NCBI GenBank assembly: GCA_013204685.1 | Contig: JABMSC010000061.1 | Location: 1 to 6,668 of the forward strand | Direction of reading: 5' to 3' | DNA length: 6,668 nucleotides | Source: Candidatus Omnitrophota bacterium | GTDB lineage: Bacteria; Omnitrophota; Gorgyraeia; Tantalellales; Tantalellaceae | In this document: piece after piece, positions 1-6,609 of the stretch | How positions within the stretch are numbered: position 1 is the first letter of the stretch | Layout of the letters: each line of letters begins with the position of its first letter | Program-made: the position numbers and the translations under genes | The notes under the pieces: generated by a model | Told to the model about the DNA's origin: nothing | Databases searched by the model: none | The model's input: only the letters and a program-made list of their open reading frames with translations

Positions 1-769
1 GCCCTATACCCATATGGTCATCAATATCGGTCCGCCTCCAATTGGGATGCTGCAGGTATGTAATATGTCTTTCGGGATGCGGCATCATCCCCAGGATCCT
101 GCCTGAGGGATCACAGATCCCTGCGATATTGTCCACAGAACCATTGGGATTATCCGGATACCCGGTAAGCGCGCCCTTCTTGTCTGAATAGCGGAACACG
201 ATCTGGCCGTTCTTCTTCAAGGCATCAAGAACCTTACCGTTTCGCGGTATAAATTTTCCTTCCGCATGCGCGATCGGGATATTTATAACTTCGGGGATAT
301 TCCTGGTCCATACACACACCTGACGCTTACCCTCGGATCCCCCGTCTCTTTTAAGGTACACCCACCTGTCATAGAACTGCCCTGAATCATTAAGGCTCAG
401 CGTAGCCTCTATATTGCCGCTCTTAGCGCCTCCGGTATTCGGCAGAAGCCCCATCTTAACAAGAACCTGGAACCCGTTACATATTCCAACAACAAGTTTT
501 CCCTGTGAGACAAAACGTTCTATCTGCCGCTTCAAGCTCGATCTAAGTTCATTGGCAAGGATCCTTCCCGAGGCAACGTCGTCCCCGTAAGTAAAGCCGC
601 CCGGAATAGCAATAACATGATATTCTTCAAGAACGCGTTTATTCTTTTTCAGGGCGTTTACATGGATGAGGTCCACTTTCGAACCCGCGCGCTGGAAAGC
701 ATAGGCCGTTTCTTTATCGCAATTTGTTCCTGCCGTCCTGAGTATGATCGTCTTAACAGTTTTTTTCAT
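1..769 (-). CDS. purQ: FGAM synthase glutaminase subunit PurQ (3' end cut by window edge)
   Basis: Class I glutamine amidotransferase subunit of phosphoribosylformylglycinamidine synthase. It hydrolyses glutamine and passes ammonia to PurL, which converts FGAR to FGAM in cytosolic de novo purine synthesis. I translated the minus strand from ATG 769; the frame stays open for 256 codons to the window edge. The N-terminus carries an AGTNCD motif (residues 13-18), followed by IPGGFTYGDD (55-64). The nucleophile elbow GICNGFQ places the catalytic Cys at 97. MPHPERH places the other triad residues at His231 and Glu233. PurQ of the Bacillus type is about 227 residues; this one has extra sequence between the Cys and His motifs and a longer tail (HPNWRR, 241-246), so it is the long form that usually accompanies PurS-fused PurL. 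Probably only a few residues are missing. It starts 23 bp after the purL stop with only a weak, distant GGGA as ribosome site. Identification is firm; the end is not visible. Confidence 0.95.
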   Translation of the reverse strand, partial: MKKTVKTIILRTAGTNCDKETAYAFQRAGSKVDLIHVNALKKNKRVLEEYHVIAIPGGFTYGDDVASGRILANELRSSLKRQIERFVSQGKLVVGICNGFQVLVKMGLLPNTGGAKSGNIEATLSLNDSGQFYDRWVYLKRDGGSEGKRQVCVWTRNIPEVINIPIAHAEGKFIPRNGKVLDALKKNGQIVFRYSDKKGALTGYPDNPNGSVDNIAGICDPSGRILGMMPHPERHITYLQHPNWRRTDIDDHMGIG

Positions 770-792
770 AATACTAAATTGTTCCCGCGTCC

Positions 793-3675
793 CTACGTCC
801 CTTCGTGCATAAGTTTCTTAAAAGGCTTCTGCCAGTTTTCCTTAAGTTTTCTGATCCCGGTTTTTATCACTGTCTTATCTTTAAGACCCTTCACTGTCAT
901 GGCGGTGCTACAGGTTACCTTCCCGATAAAACCTACCGGTATATTTTTCATTCTCTTCTCGAATGCATTTTTCTTTCCTTCGGGAACCTCGACAATAAAT
1001 CTTGAATTGGATTCCGAGAAAAGCAAAACATCGTCCCGGGTGATGGATCTTTCTCTCGGAACTTTTTTAAGGAATACTTCCGCTCCCAGCCCTCCGGCAA
1101 AAAGCATCTCCGCCAAAGCGACAGCTATCCCGCCTTCGGAACAGTCGTGAGCAGATGCGATGAGTCCCCCCTTTATCGCAGAGGTCATTTTTTTCATTAA
1201 CTTTAAAGATCTGACGGGATCAACCCGCGGAACCATCCCGCCCTTTTTGCCCGTCACAAGAAAATACTGGCTCCCTCCCATCTCCTGAAGAGTTTTCCCG
1301 ACAACATATATCAAGTTGCCGCTCTTCTTCATGTCAGAGGAGACGGTCTTGCGCACATCATCCACCACGCTTACCGCCGAAATAAGTAAGGTCGGGGGTA
1401 TGGAAACTGTTTTCCTGCCTGTATTGAACTCATTGTTCAGGCTGTCCTTTCCGGAGATAAAGGGCGTTTTGTACACCTTTGCCATATCGTAACAGGCCTG
1501 TGAGGCGCGAACAAGCCCTCCTAATTGTTCCTTTCTCTCGGTATTCCCCCAGCAAAAATTATCTAACAGCGCCGTTTTGTCGACTTCTCCGCCAACTGCA
1601 ACTATCTGCCTGAGCGCCTCATCAATGGCACTCGCAGCCATCCAGTAGGGATCAATATCACCGTATCTGGGGTTGATCCCGTTGGAAACAGCAATACCCT
1701 TATTGCTGTTCAGGAAAGGACGGTTGATCGATGCATCGGAAGGCCCGTCATTATCAACACCAACGAGCGGTTTCAAGACACTTCCTCCCTGAACCTCGTG
1801 GTCATACTGCCTTATTATCCATTCTTTACTGCAAACATTCCAGCCGGAAAGGATCTCGAGAAGATCCTTTGTATGATCTTTCTTCTTTGCCGGTAAGACC
1901 TTTTTGTCCTCTTTTTTCCGTTTCCATACGGCGGTGCGGGTTACCTTTGGAAGACCGTTATGCAAAAATTTCATATCCAGATCCGCCGCCAAATTCCCGT
2001 CATAATAGAGATGAAGTTTTTTAGTGCTGGTGAATTTGCCTATCACGGTCGCCTCAACATCTTCGCTCCCGAAAACATCCATCAGCTTCTTGAGGTTTTT
2101 GGGTTTAACGGCAAGTACCATTCTTTCCTGGGCTTCAGAGACCCAGATCTCCCAGGGCTTAAGTCCTTCGTACTTTAAGGGAATTTTCTCCAGATGAACC
2201 TCTGCGCCGGTTTCCTCACCCATCTCGCCCACTGCGCTTGAGAAGCCCCCGGCGCCGCAGTCGGTTATGGCATCGTAAAGCTCTCTGTCCCTCGCCTTTA
2301 TCAAAGTATCCAGCATCTTCTTCTCCGTAATGGGGTTCCCTATCTGGACTGCAGTTGAAGAAATGGTCTCGGATTCCGAGGTTAGCTCAGCCGAAGAAAA
2401 AGTCGCGCCGTGTATGCCGTCCCTTCCCGTTCTTCCTCCGACAGCAACTATCAAGTCTCCGGAAGAGACCTTTTTAGTGGAAAACTTGTGAGGCATTATT
2501 CCCACATTGCCGCAGTAAACAAGAGGGTTGCCCGTATACCTCTCATCAAAGCATACGGCGCCATTGACTGTGGGTATGCCCATTTTGTTGCCGTAATCGC
2601 GCACTCCCGAGACAACACCTTTAAGAACTCTTTTAGGATGAAGGGCCCCCTTGGGGACAGATGAAAGCGACATGTCCGGCATGCCGAAACAGAACACGTC
2701 AGTGTTGATTATAGGTTTGGACCCGCGGCCGGTCCCCATAGGATCGCGAAGAACTCCCCCTATGCCGGTTTCCGCTCCGCCGTAAGGCTCAAGCGCCGAA
2801 GGGTGGTTATGCGTCTCCACCTTAAAGCATATATCATGTTTTGAATCAAACCGTATTATGCCGGCATTGTCCTTAAAGACAGACACGCACCAGGGCCTGT
2901 CAAGCTCGCGGGTAACCTTCATCACGGTCTCTTTAAGAAGATTCTTTATGGTCTTGCCGTTATAGTTGACGGATCCCATCATCGTCTTATGATTACAATG
3001 CTCGCTCCAGGTCTGGGCGAGGGTTTCAAGTTCGCAATCGGTGGGGTTTCTGCCGAGTTTTCCGTAATAGTCCTGTATGGCTTTCATCTCGGTGAGGGAA
3101 AGATAAAGCTGGCCTTCAATGCTGAGCCGTTTCAAGGCCCTGTCCCCTGCGCCCAGGATATCCACCTCAACGCGCTTGAAGGTATATTTCTCGAGTTTTG
3201 CCTGCTCTTCCCTGTGAGTTACAACATGCTGTATGATCTTATTGTAAAGAAGGCGATCCGTGATCTTTTTGACTTCCGGTTTTGAAACAGGTCCCTTGAT
3301 AACATATCTCTTTGATGTGGCGGCTGAAGAAATGCCTTTTATGCCTGCGTCCTTCGCGGCCTTCATAACACTTTCCTCGACAGGATCCATTACTCCGGGA
3401 TTGTAGGCTATCTCGATAACATGAGTGCCCCCGGAAGATCCGTGGCTGAAACCTTTATTATAATCGCATTCCTGCGACACTTTGTCGGTGAGTATTTCTT
3501 CGGCAATGTATTTAAGGTCTTTTTTTGAGAAGTTCCCCGAGAGAGTATAAACCTGGATATATTCAACGCTCTTGACCTTCTTGATGCCGATATCTTTAAT
3601 ATCCTGCTTAAGGCCCTCCGAGACCGCATCGTAGATGTTTTTTTTATCTCTTACTTCTATTCTGGCGTATTTCAC
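793..3675 (-). CDS. purL: FGAM synthase large subunit PurL with fused PurS-like N-terminus
   Basis: ATP-dependent subunit of phosphoribosylformylglycinamidine synthase (FGAR + ATP + ammonia to FGAM), working with PurQ. I prefer the GTG at 3675 (960 aa, MKYARIEV...): it has AGGA six bases upstream and matches the expected PurS beginning. The longer frame from GTG 3693 (966 aa) overlaps guaA by 10 bp and has no ribosome site. In 966-residue numbering, 8-76 and 90-160 look like two PurS-type halves. The first synthase half has PTDCELETLAQTWSEHC (217-233), with the family's conserved His232, and the nucleotide-binding ETHNHPSALEPYGGAETG (293-310). DCGAGGFSSAVGEMGEE (478-494) and WEIWVSEAQERM (514-525) follow. 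The second half has GDIDPYWMAASAIDEA (678-693), ISGKDSLNNEF (746-756) and SAHDCSEGGIAVALAE (847-862). A Lys-rich linker lies near 591-605. No glutaminase domain is present; that is PurQ next door. The stop is TAG. No frameshift was seen. Confidence 0.96.
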   Translation of the reverse strand: MKYARIEVRDKKNIYDAVSEGLKQDIKDIGIKKVKSVEYIQVYTLSGNFSKKDLKYIAEEILTDKVSQECDYNKGFSHGSSGGTHVIEIAYNPGVMDPVEESVMKAAKDAGIKGISSAATSKRYVIKGPVSKPEVKKITDRLLYNKIIQHVVTHREEQAKLEKYTFKRVEVDILGAGDRALKRLSIEGQLYLSLTEMKAIQDYYGKLGRNPTDCELETLAQTWSEHCNHKTMMGSVNYNGKTIKNLLKETVMKVTRELDRPWCVSVFKDNAGIIRFDSKHDICFKVETHNHPSALEPYGGAETGIGGVLRDPMGTGRGSKPIINTDVFCFGMPDMSLSSVPKGALHPKRVLKGVVSGVRDYGNKMGIPTVNGAVCFDERYTGNPLVYCGNVGIMPHKFSTKKVSSGDLIVAVGGRTGRDGIHGATFSSAELTSESETISSTAVQIGNPITEKKMLDTLIKARDRELYDAITDCGAGGFSSAVGEMGEETGAEVHLEKIPLKYEGLKPWEIWVSEAQERMVLAVKPKNLKKLMDVFGSEDVEATVIGKFTSTKKLHLYYDGNLAADLDMKFLHNGLPKVTRTAVWKRKKEDKKVLPAKKKDHTKDLLEILSGWNVCSKEWIIRQYDHEVQGGSVLKPLVGVDNDGPSDASINRPFLNSNKGIAVSNGINPRYGDIDPYWMAASAIDEALRQIVAVGGEVDKTALLDNFCWGNTERKEQLGGLVRASQACYDMAKVYKTPFISGKDSLNNEFNTGRKTVSIPPTLLISAVSVVDDVRKTVSSDMKKSGNLIYVVGKTLQEMGGSQYFLVTGKKGGMVPRVDPVRSLKLMKKMTSAIKGGLIASAHDCSEGGIAVALAEMLFAGGLGAEVFLKKVPRERSITRDDVLLFSESNSRFIVEVPEGKKNAFEKRMKNIPVGFIGKVTCSTAMTVKGLKDKTVIKTGIRKLKENWQKPFKKLMHEGT

Positions 3676-3680
3676 TTCGC

Positions 3681-3685
3681 TTCCT
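3681..3685 (-). promoter_or_regulatory. Ribosome binding site of purL overlapping the guaA stop
   Basis: AGGAA begins within the TAG stop codon of guaA and places its AGGA six bases before GTG 3675. This supports the 3675 start over GTG 3693 and suggests coupled translation of guaA and purL. Confidence 0.7.
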
Positions 3686-5237
3686 ATTCCCACTCTATCG
3701 TGCTCGGCGGTTTTGAGCTGATGTCATAAACAACTCTATTGATCCCTTCCACCTGATTTATTATCCTGTTAGATATTTCCCCGAGGATGTCATAGGGTAT
3801 CTTCGCCCAGTCAGCGGTCATTCCGTCAACACTTGTAACAGCCCTTAAAGCAATGGTGTTCTCATAAGTGCGCGCATCGCCCATAACACCGACACTTTTA
3901 ACCGGAAGGAAAAGCCCGAATATCTGCCAGGTTTTATTGTAAATGTTCCTGTTCTTCGCAACATCTATTATTATCCAATCCGCTTCCCTTAACGTGTTCA
4001 GCCGCTCTTTTGTAACTTCTCCCATAACCCTTACCGCAAGGCCCGGACCCGGAAAAGGCTGCCGGCCGGTAAGTTCTTTAGCAAGGCCCAGTTCACTGCC
4101 CACTTCCCTGACCTCATCCTTAAAAAGATCCCTTAATGGCTCCACCAGTCTTAGTCCCATCTTCCTTGGCAGGCCCCCCACATTGTGATGAGATTTTATG
4201 GTCTTGCTCGGGCCGCCAAAAAAGGACTGCGACTCTATAACATCGGGATACAATGTTCCTTGAGCAAGGAATTTTACGCCTTTTATTTTTTTAGCGCTCT
4301 CTTCAAAAACCTTAATGAATTCCCTGCCTATTATTTTTCTTTTCTTCTCAGGTTCGGTCACACCCCTCAAGACCTTCAGGAACCGCTTCTCAGCATCAAC
4401 AACTCTTAAGTCAAGCTTTATGTTCTTTTTGAAAAGTTTTTCGACTCTATCCCTTTCGCCTTTTCTCAGGACGCCGTTGTCAACGAATATGCAGTGCAGT
4501 TTTTTACCCAGAGCTTTATGCAGCAGGACGGCACTTACAGTTGAATCGACCCCACCGGAAAGCCCTAGTATGACTTCGTTGTCGCCCACCTGCTCTTTAA
4601 TGCCCTTGACTTTCTGGGCGATAAAAGATTTCATGGTCCAGGTCCGCTTGCACTCGCATACATTGAAAAGAAAATTCTTAAGTATCTTCCCGCCGTTCTC
4701 TGTATGCACCACTTCCGGATGGAACTGAACACCGAAAATATTTTTTTCTTTATTTAAAAATGCTGCGCACGCGGTATTTTCGCTGCGGGCGATCGAAGTG
4801 AACCCTTTGGGAAGTTTTGTCACCTTGTCCCGATGGCTCATCCATGTAACGCCTTTTTGTCTCATACCTTTAAAAAACGGGTTATTCCTTTTAAACCGAA
4901 CAACTGTGTGGCCGTACTCTCTTTTCCCGCTTTTTGTGATCTTCCCGCCGGCCAGTTTCCCGATGAGCTGCATGCCATAGCATATGCCCAGGACCGGCAC
5001 GCCCAGATCTAATATCCGCTTATCAAAAGAAGGCGCGCCCTTATCATATACACTGGAAGGACCGCCTGAAAATATAATGCCTCTTGGATTGATCTTTTTG
5101 ATCCTTTTGATAGATATTGAGGGGGCTTCCACAATGGAATGGACGCGGTTTTCTCTTATGCGTCTTGCGATAAGCTGAACGTACTGTGACCCGAAATCGA
5201 TTACCAGTATGCCTTCGGCGTCGTTATTCTGTTCCAT
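3684..5237 (-). CDS. guaA: GMP synthase (glutamine-hydrolysing)
   Basis: Converts XMP, ATP and glutamine to GMP in the cytosol, the last step of guanine nucleotide synthesis. The 517-residue length is usual for the family (about 510-525). Residues 8-195 are a class I glutaminase domain: GICYGMQ holds the nucleophile Cys86, and FHPE holds His173 and Glu175, so the triad is complete. The ATP-pyrophosphatase domain begins near 205, with the PP-loop SGGVDS at 227-232 and FVDNGVLRKGE at 251-261. QGTLYPDVIES (326-336), KSHHNVGGLP (348-357) and GRQPFPGPGLAVR (391-403) are conserved in the synthase and dimerisation part. The protein ends in the hallmark KPPSTIEWE (509-517). ATG 5237 directly follows the stop codon of the dehydrogenase gene, with GAAGGA as ribosome site inside that gene's last codons, so the start is secure. 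guaB, a common partner, is not in the window. The stop is TAG. Confidence 0.98.
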   Translation of the reverse strand: MEQNNDAEGILVIDFGSQYVQLIARRIRENRVHSIVEAPSISIKRIKKINPRGIIFSGGPSSVYDKGAPSFDKRILDLGVPVLGICYGMQLIGKLAGGKITKSGKREYGHTVVRFKRNNPFFKGMRQKGVTWMSHRDKVTKLPKGFTSIARSENTACAAFLNKEKNIFGVQFHPEVVHTENGGKILKNFLFNVCECKRTWTMKSFIAQKVKGIKEQVGDNEVILGLSGGVDSTVSAVLLHKALGKKLHCIFVDNGVLRKGERDRVEKLFKKNIKLDLRVVDAEKRFLKVLRGVTEPEKKRKIIGREFIKVFEESAKKIKGVKFLAQGTLYPDVIESQSFFGGPSKTIKSHHNVGGLPRKMGLRLVEPLRDLFKDEVREVGSELGLAKELTGRQPFPGPGLAVRVMGEVTKERLNTLREADWIIIDVAKNRNIYNKTWQIFGLFLPVKSVGVMGDARTYENTIALRAVTSVDGMTADWAKIPYDILGEISNRIINQVEGINRVVYDISSKPPSTIEWE

Positions 5238-6449
5238 CTATTGTCCTTCAGTATATTCTTGCCATTTGTTTTCAAGATCGGGGTTGTCCACCCAGTCTAA
5301 AAGATACGACGTGACCTCTTCTCCGGTTGCCCCGGTGTCACGTCCCGTTGTAACTATTTTTTTCTCGAACTGACCGCATATTTCAAGCGCCATATCCAGA
5401 TGCTTTGCCCTCTCAGGGAACCCTATGTGCCCTAAAAGCATGGCGCTAGCCCGTATCATCGATGACGGATCGGCATAAATATCACGCCCTTCAGTTACCA
5501 TCCGCGGGGCGCTTCCGTGGACGGCTTCGAACATCGCCCAGCGCTTGCCGATATTGGCGCTGCCTGCAGTTCCGACGCCGCCCTGAAGCTGGGCAGCTTC
5601 ATCCGTAAGAATATCGCCGTAAAGATTCGGCAATACCATCACCTGGAAGTCCTTCCGCCGCGCAGGATCCAGGAGTTTTGCGGTCATAATATCAATATAC
5701 CATTCATCCTGCTTTATACCGCATCCCTTGTATTCATCGGCTATTTTTTTTGCAAGGCGTGAGAACCTGCCGTCCGTTGTCTTGACAACATTGGCTTTAG
5801 TTACAGCCGTAACTCTCCCCAGACCGTTTTGCTTAGCGTATTCAAATGCCATACGGATTATACGCTCTGCGCCCTGCTCGGTTGTAACCTTAAAATCTAT
5901 ACTAAGATCTTCGTTCACATCCAGTCCTCTGGATCCCAGAACATAAGCCCCTTCCGTGTTCTCCCTGAAAAATATCCAATCGATCCCTTCTCTGGGGATC
6001 TTAACAGGGCGCACATTCGCAAAAAGATCAAGCTCCCTGCGCATGGCCACATTGGCGCTCTCTATGTTAGGCCATTCGTCACCCTCCTGCGGAGTAGTGG
6101 TGGGTCCCTTCAATATAACATGGCATTTCTTTATTTCATCAAGCACTTCGTCCGGTATAGCCTTCCCGCACCTGGCCCTGTTTTCGATAGTCAGGCCCTC
6201 AATATCCCGGAACTCAACAAGCCCGTCGGCGCGCTCTTTCCGGAGCATATGCTCAAGCACGCGCTGGGCATGTTTTGAGATGATCCTGCCTATACCATCC
6301 CCCCGGCAAACACCAATAAGGATGGGCTTCAGGGATCTATAATCGATCCATTCTGTCTGGGCCTTCATCATTTCAATGCGCTCCAGCTGCTCTTCAATAA
6401 GCTGAGCAAAATGATCTTTGGCCTTTTTTATTGTATTTTTTGTGCCCAT
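5238..6449 (-). CDS. Isocitrate dehydrogenase family protein (isocitrate/isopropylmalate superfamily)
   Basis: Probable oxidative decarboxylation of isocitrate to 2-oxoglutarate. I chose ATG 6449 (403 aa): it has a strong GGGAGAGGA site, whereas the longer GTG 6500 frame would begin upstream of the predicted transcription start. In 403-residue numbering, residues 1-38 form a charged helical extension, and the fold begins at PILIGVCRGDGIG (42-54). The substrate loop reads SANVAMRR (131-138), where Ser131 and Asn133 correspond to E. coli IDH Ser113 and Asn115; isopropylmalate dehydrogenases have a different LL-LRK pattern. Other expected residues are Arg147 (VRPV), Arg162 (FREN), Tyr169, Lys218, Asp253, Asp279 and Asp283. 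The cofactor segment HGSAPRM (311-317) has Arg-Met where NADP enzymes of the E. coli type have Lys-Tyr and NAD enzymes have Asp-Ile, so cofactor use is unclear. It is the first gene of the operon and abuts guaA with zero spacing. Homoisocitrate or a related beta-decarboxylating substrate is possible but less likely. Confidence 0.87.
   Translation of the reverse strand: MGTKNTIKKAKDHFAQLIEEQLERIEMMKAQTEWIDYRSLKPILIGVCRGDGIGRIISKHAQRVLEHMLRKERADGLVEFRDIEGLTIENRARCGKAIPDEVLDEIKKCHVILKGPTTTPQEGDEWPNIESANVAMRRELDLFANVRPVKIPREGIDWIFFRENTEGAYVLGSRGLDVNEDLSIDFKVTTEQGAERIIRMAFEYAKQNGLGRVTAVTKANVVKTTDGRFSRLAKKIADEYKGCGIKQDEWYIDIMTAKLLDPARRKDFQVMVLPNLYGDILTDEAAQLQGGVGTAGSANIGKRWAMFEAVHGSAPRMVTEGRDIYADPSSMIRASAMLLGHIGFPERAKHLDMALEICGQFEKKIVTTGRDTGATGEEVTSYLLDWVDNPDLENKWQEYTEGQ
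5244..5249 (-). promoter_or_regulatory. Ribosome binding site of guaA inside the upstream coding end
   Basis: GAAGGA lies within the last Glu-Gly codons of the dehydrogenase gene, six bases before guaA ATG 5237. The upstream stop TAG lies directly against that ATG, so ribosomes finishing the dehydrogenase can restart at once. This implies translational coupling. Confidence 0.8.
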
Positions 6450-6453
6450 AAGG

Positions 6454-6462
6454 TCCTCTCCC
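6454..6462 (-). promoter_or_regulatory. Ribosome binding site of the dehydrogenase gene
   Basis: GGGAGAGGA precedes ATG 6449. Its GGAG core lies 8 bases from the start codon and its AGGA lies 4 bases away. This strong site decides the start in favour of 6449 over the in-frame GTG at 6500, which has no such site and overlaps the promoter. Confidence 0.82.
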
Positions 6463-6502
6463 TGAAGTAAGGTGGATTTTACGTCGAATAAATTAAGCAC
6501 CT

Positions 6503-6531
6503 ATTATATTATGCTGGTAAGTAAAATTCAA
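6503..6531 (-). promoter_or_regulatory. Sigma70-type promoter of the operon
   Basis: Reading the minus strand, TTGAAT (6531-6526) is followed by exactly 17 bp and a perfect TATAAT (6508-6503). The -35 box matches the TTGACA consensus at four of six bases. The start of transcription would fall near 6496, giving a leader of about 47 nt before ATG 6449. No operator or riboswitch fold is evident in that short leader, which is too short for a purine riboswitch plus expression platform. This is a consensus match only, but its position just upstream of the first gene fits. Confidence 0.72.
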
Positions 6532-6536
6532 TAGTT

Positions 6537-6609
6537 AATATCATACATTAGTCTCCCCTCTTGCGCGTGTGGGGTGCCCCCCAAATGGGGCGTCCCCGGT
6601 ATGATTATT
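6537..6609. repeat. Nested palindromic extragenic element upstream of the promoter
   Basis: The outer arms are TCATAC (6541-6546) and its exact inverted copy GTATGA (6599-6604). They are extended by AATA (6537-6540) and TATT (6606-6609) after a one-base bulge. Inside lies a GC-rich hairpin at 6570-6598: GGGGTGCCCC, a six-base loop CCAAAT, then GGGGCGTCCCC. It forms about ten pairs with one G-T wobble and one bulged T, plus a possible further wobble at the base. Neither flank has an immediate T-tract, so it does not look like an intrinsic terminator for either strand. The composition differs sharply from the AT-rich surroundings. It could be a degenerate REP-like or MITE-like element, a protein-binding site, or a weak terminator of an unseen upstream gene. 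Its function is unknown. Confidence 0.5.

Noticed and set aside
617..1150. A 177-codon plus-strand reading frame opposite purL and purQ.
   Set aside because: It is antisense to two firmly identified genes, shows no domain pattern, and looks like a shadow of their codon structure. The same holds for the other plus-strand frames across the window.
3408..3629. A 73-codon minus-strand frame inside purL in another phase.
   Set aside because: It lies wholly within the PurS-like part of purL, is rich in Arg and Ser as shadow frames often are, and has no independent support.
6450..6496. A purine or other riboswitch in the operon leader.
   Set aside because: The predicted leader is only about 47 nt, shows no clear stem set or conserved purine-aptamer core, and the first gene is not a purine gene.
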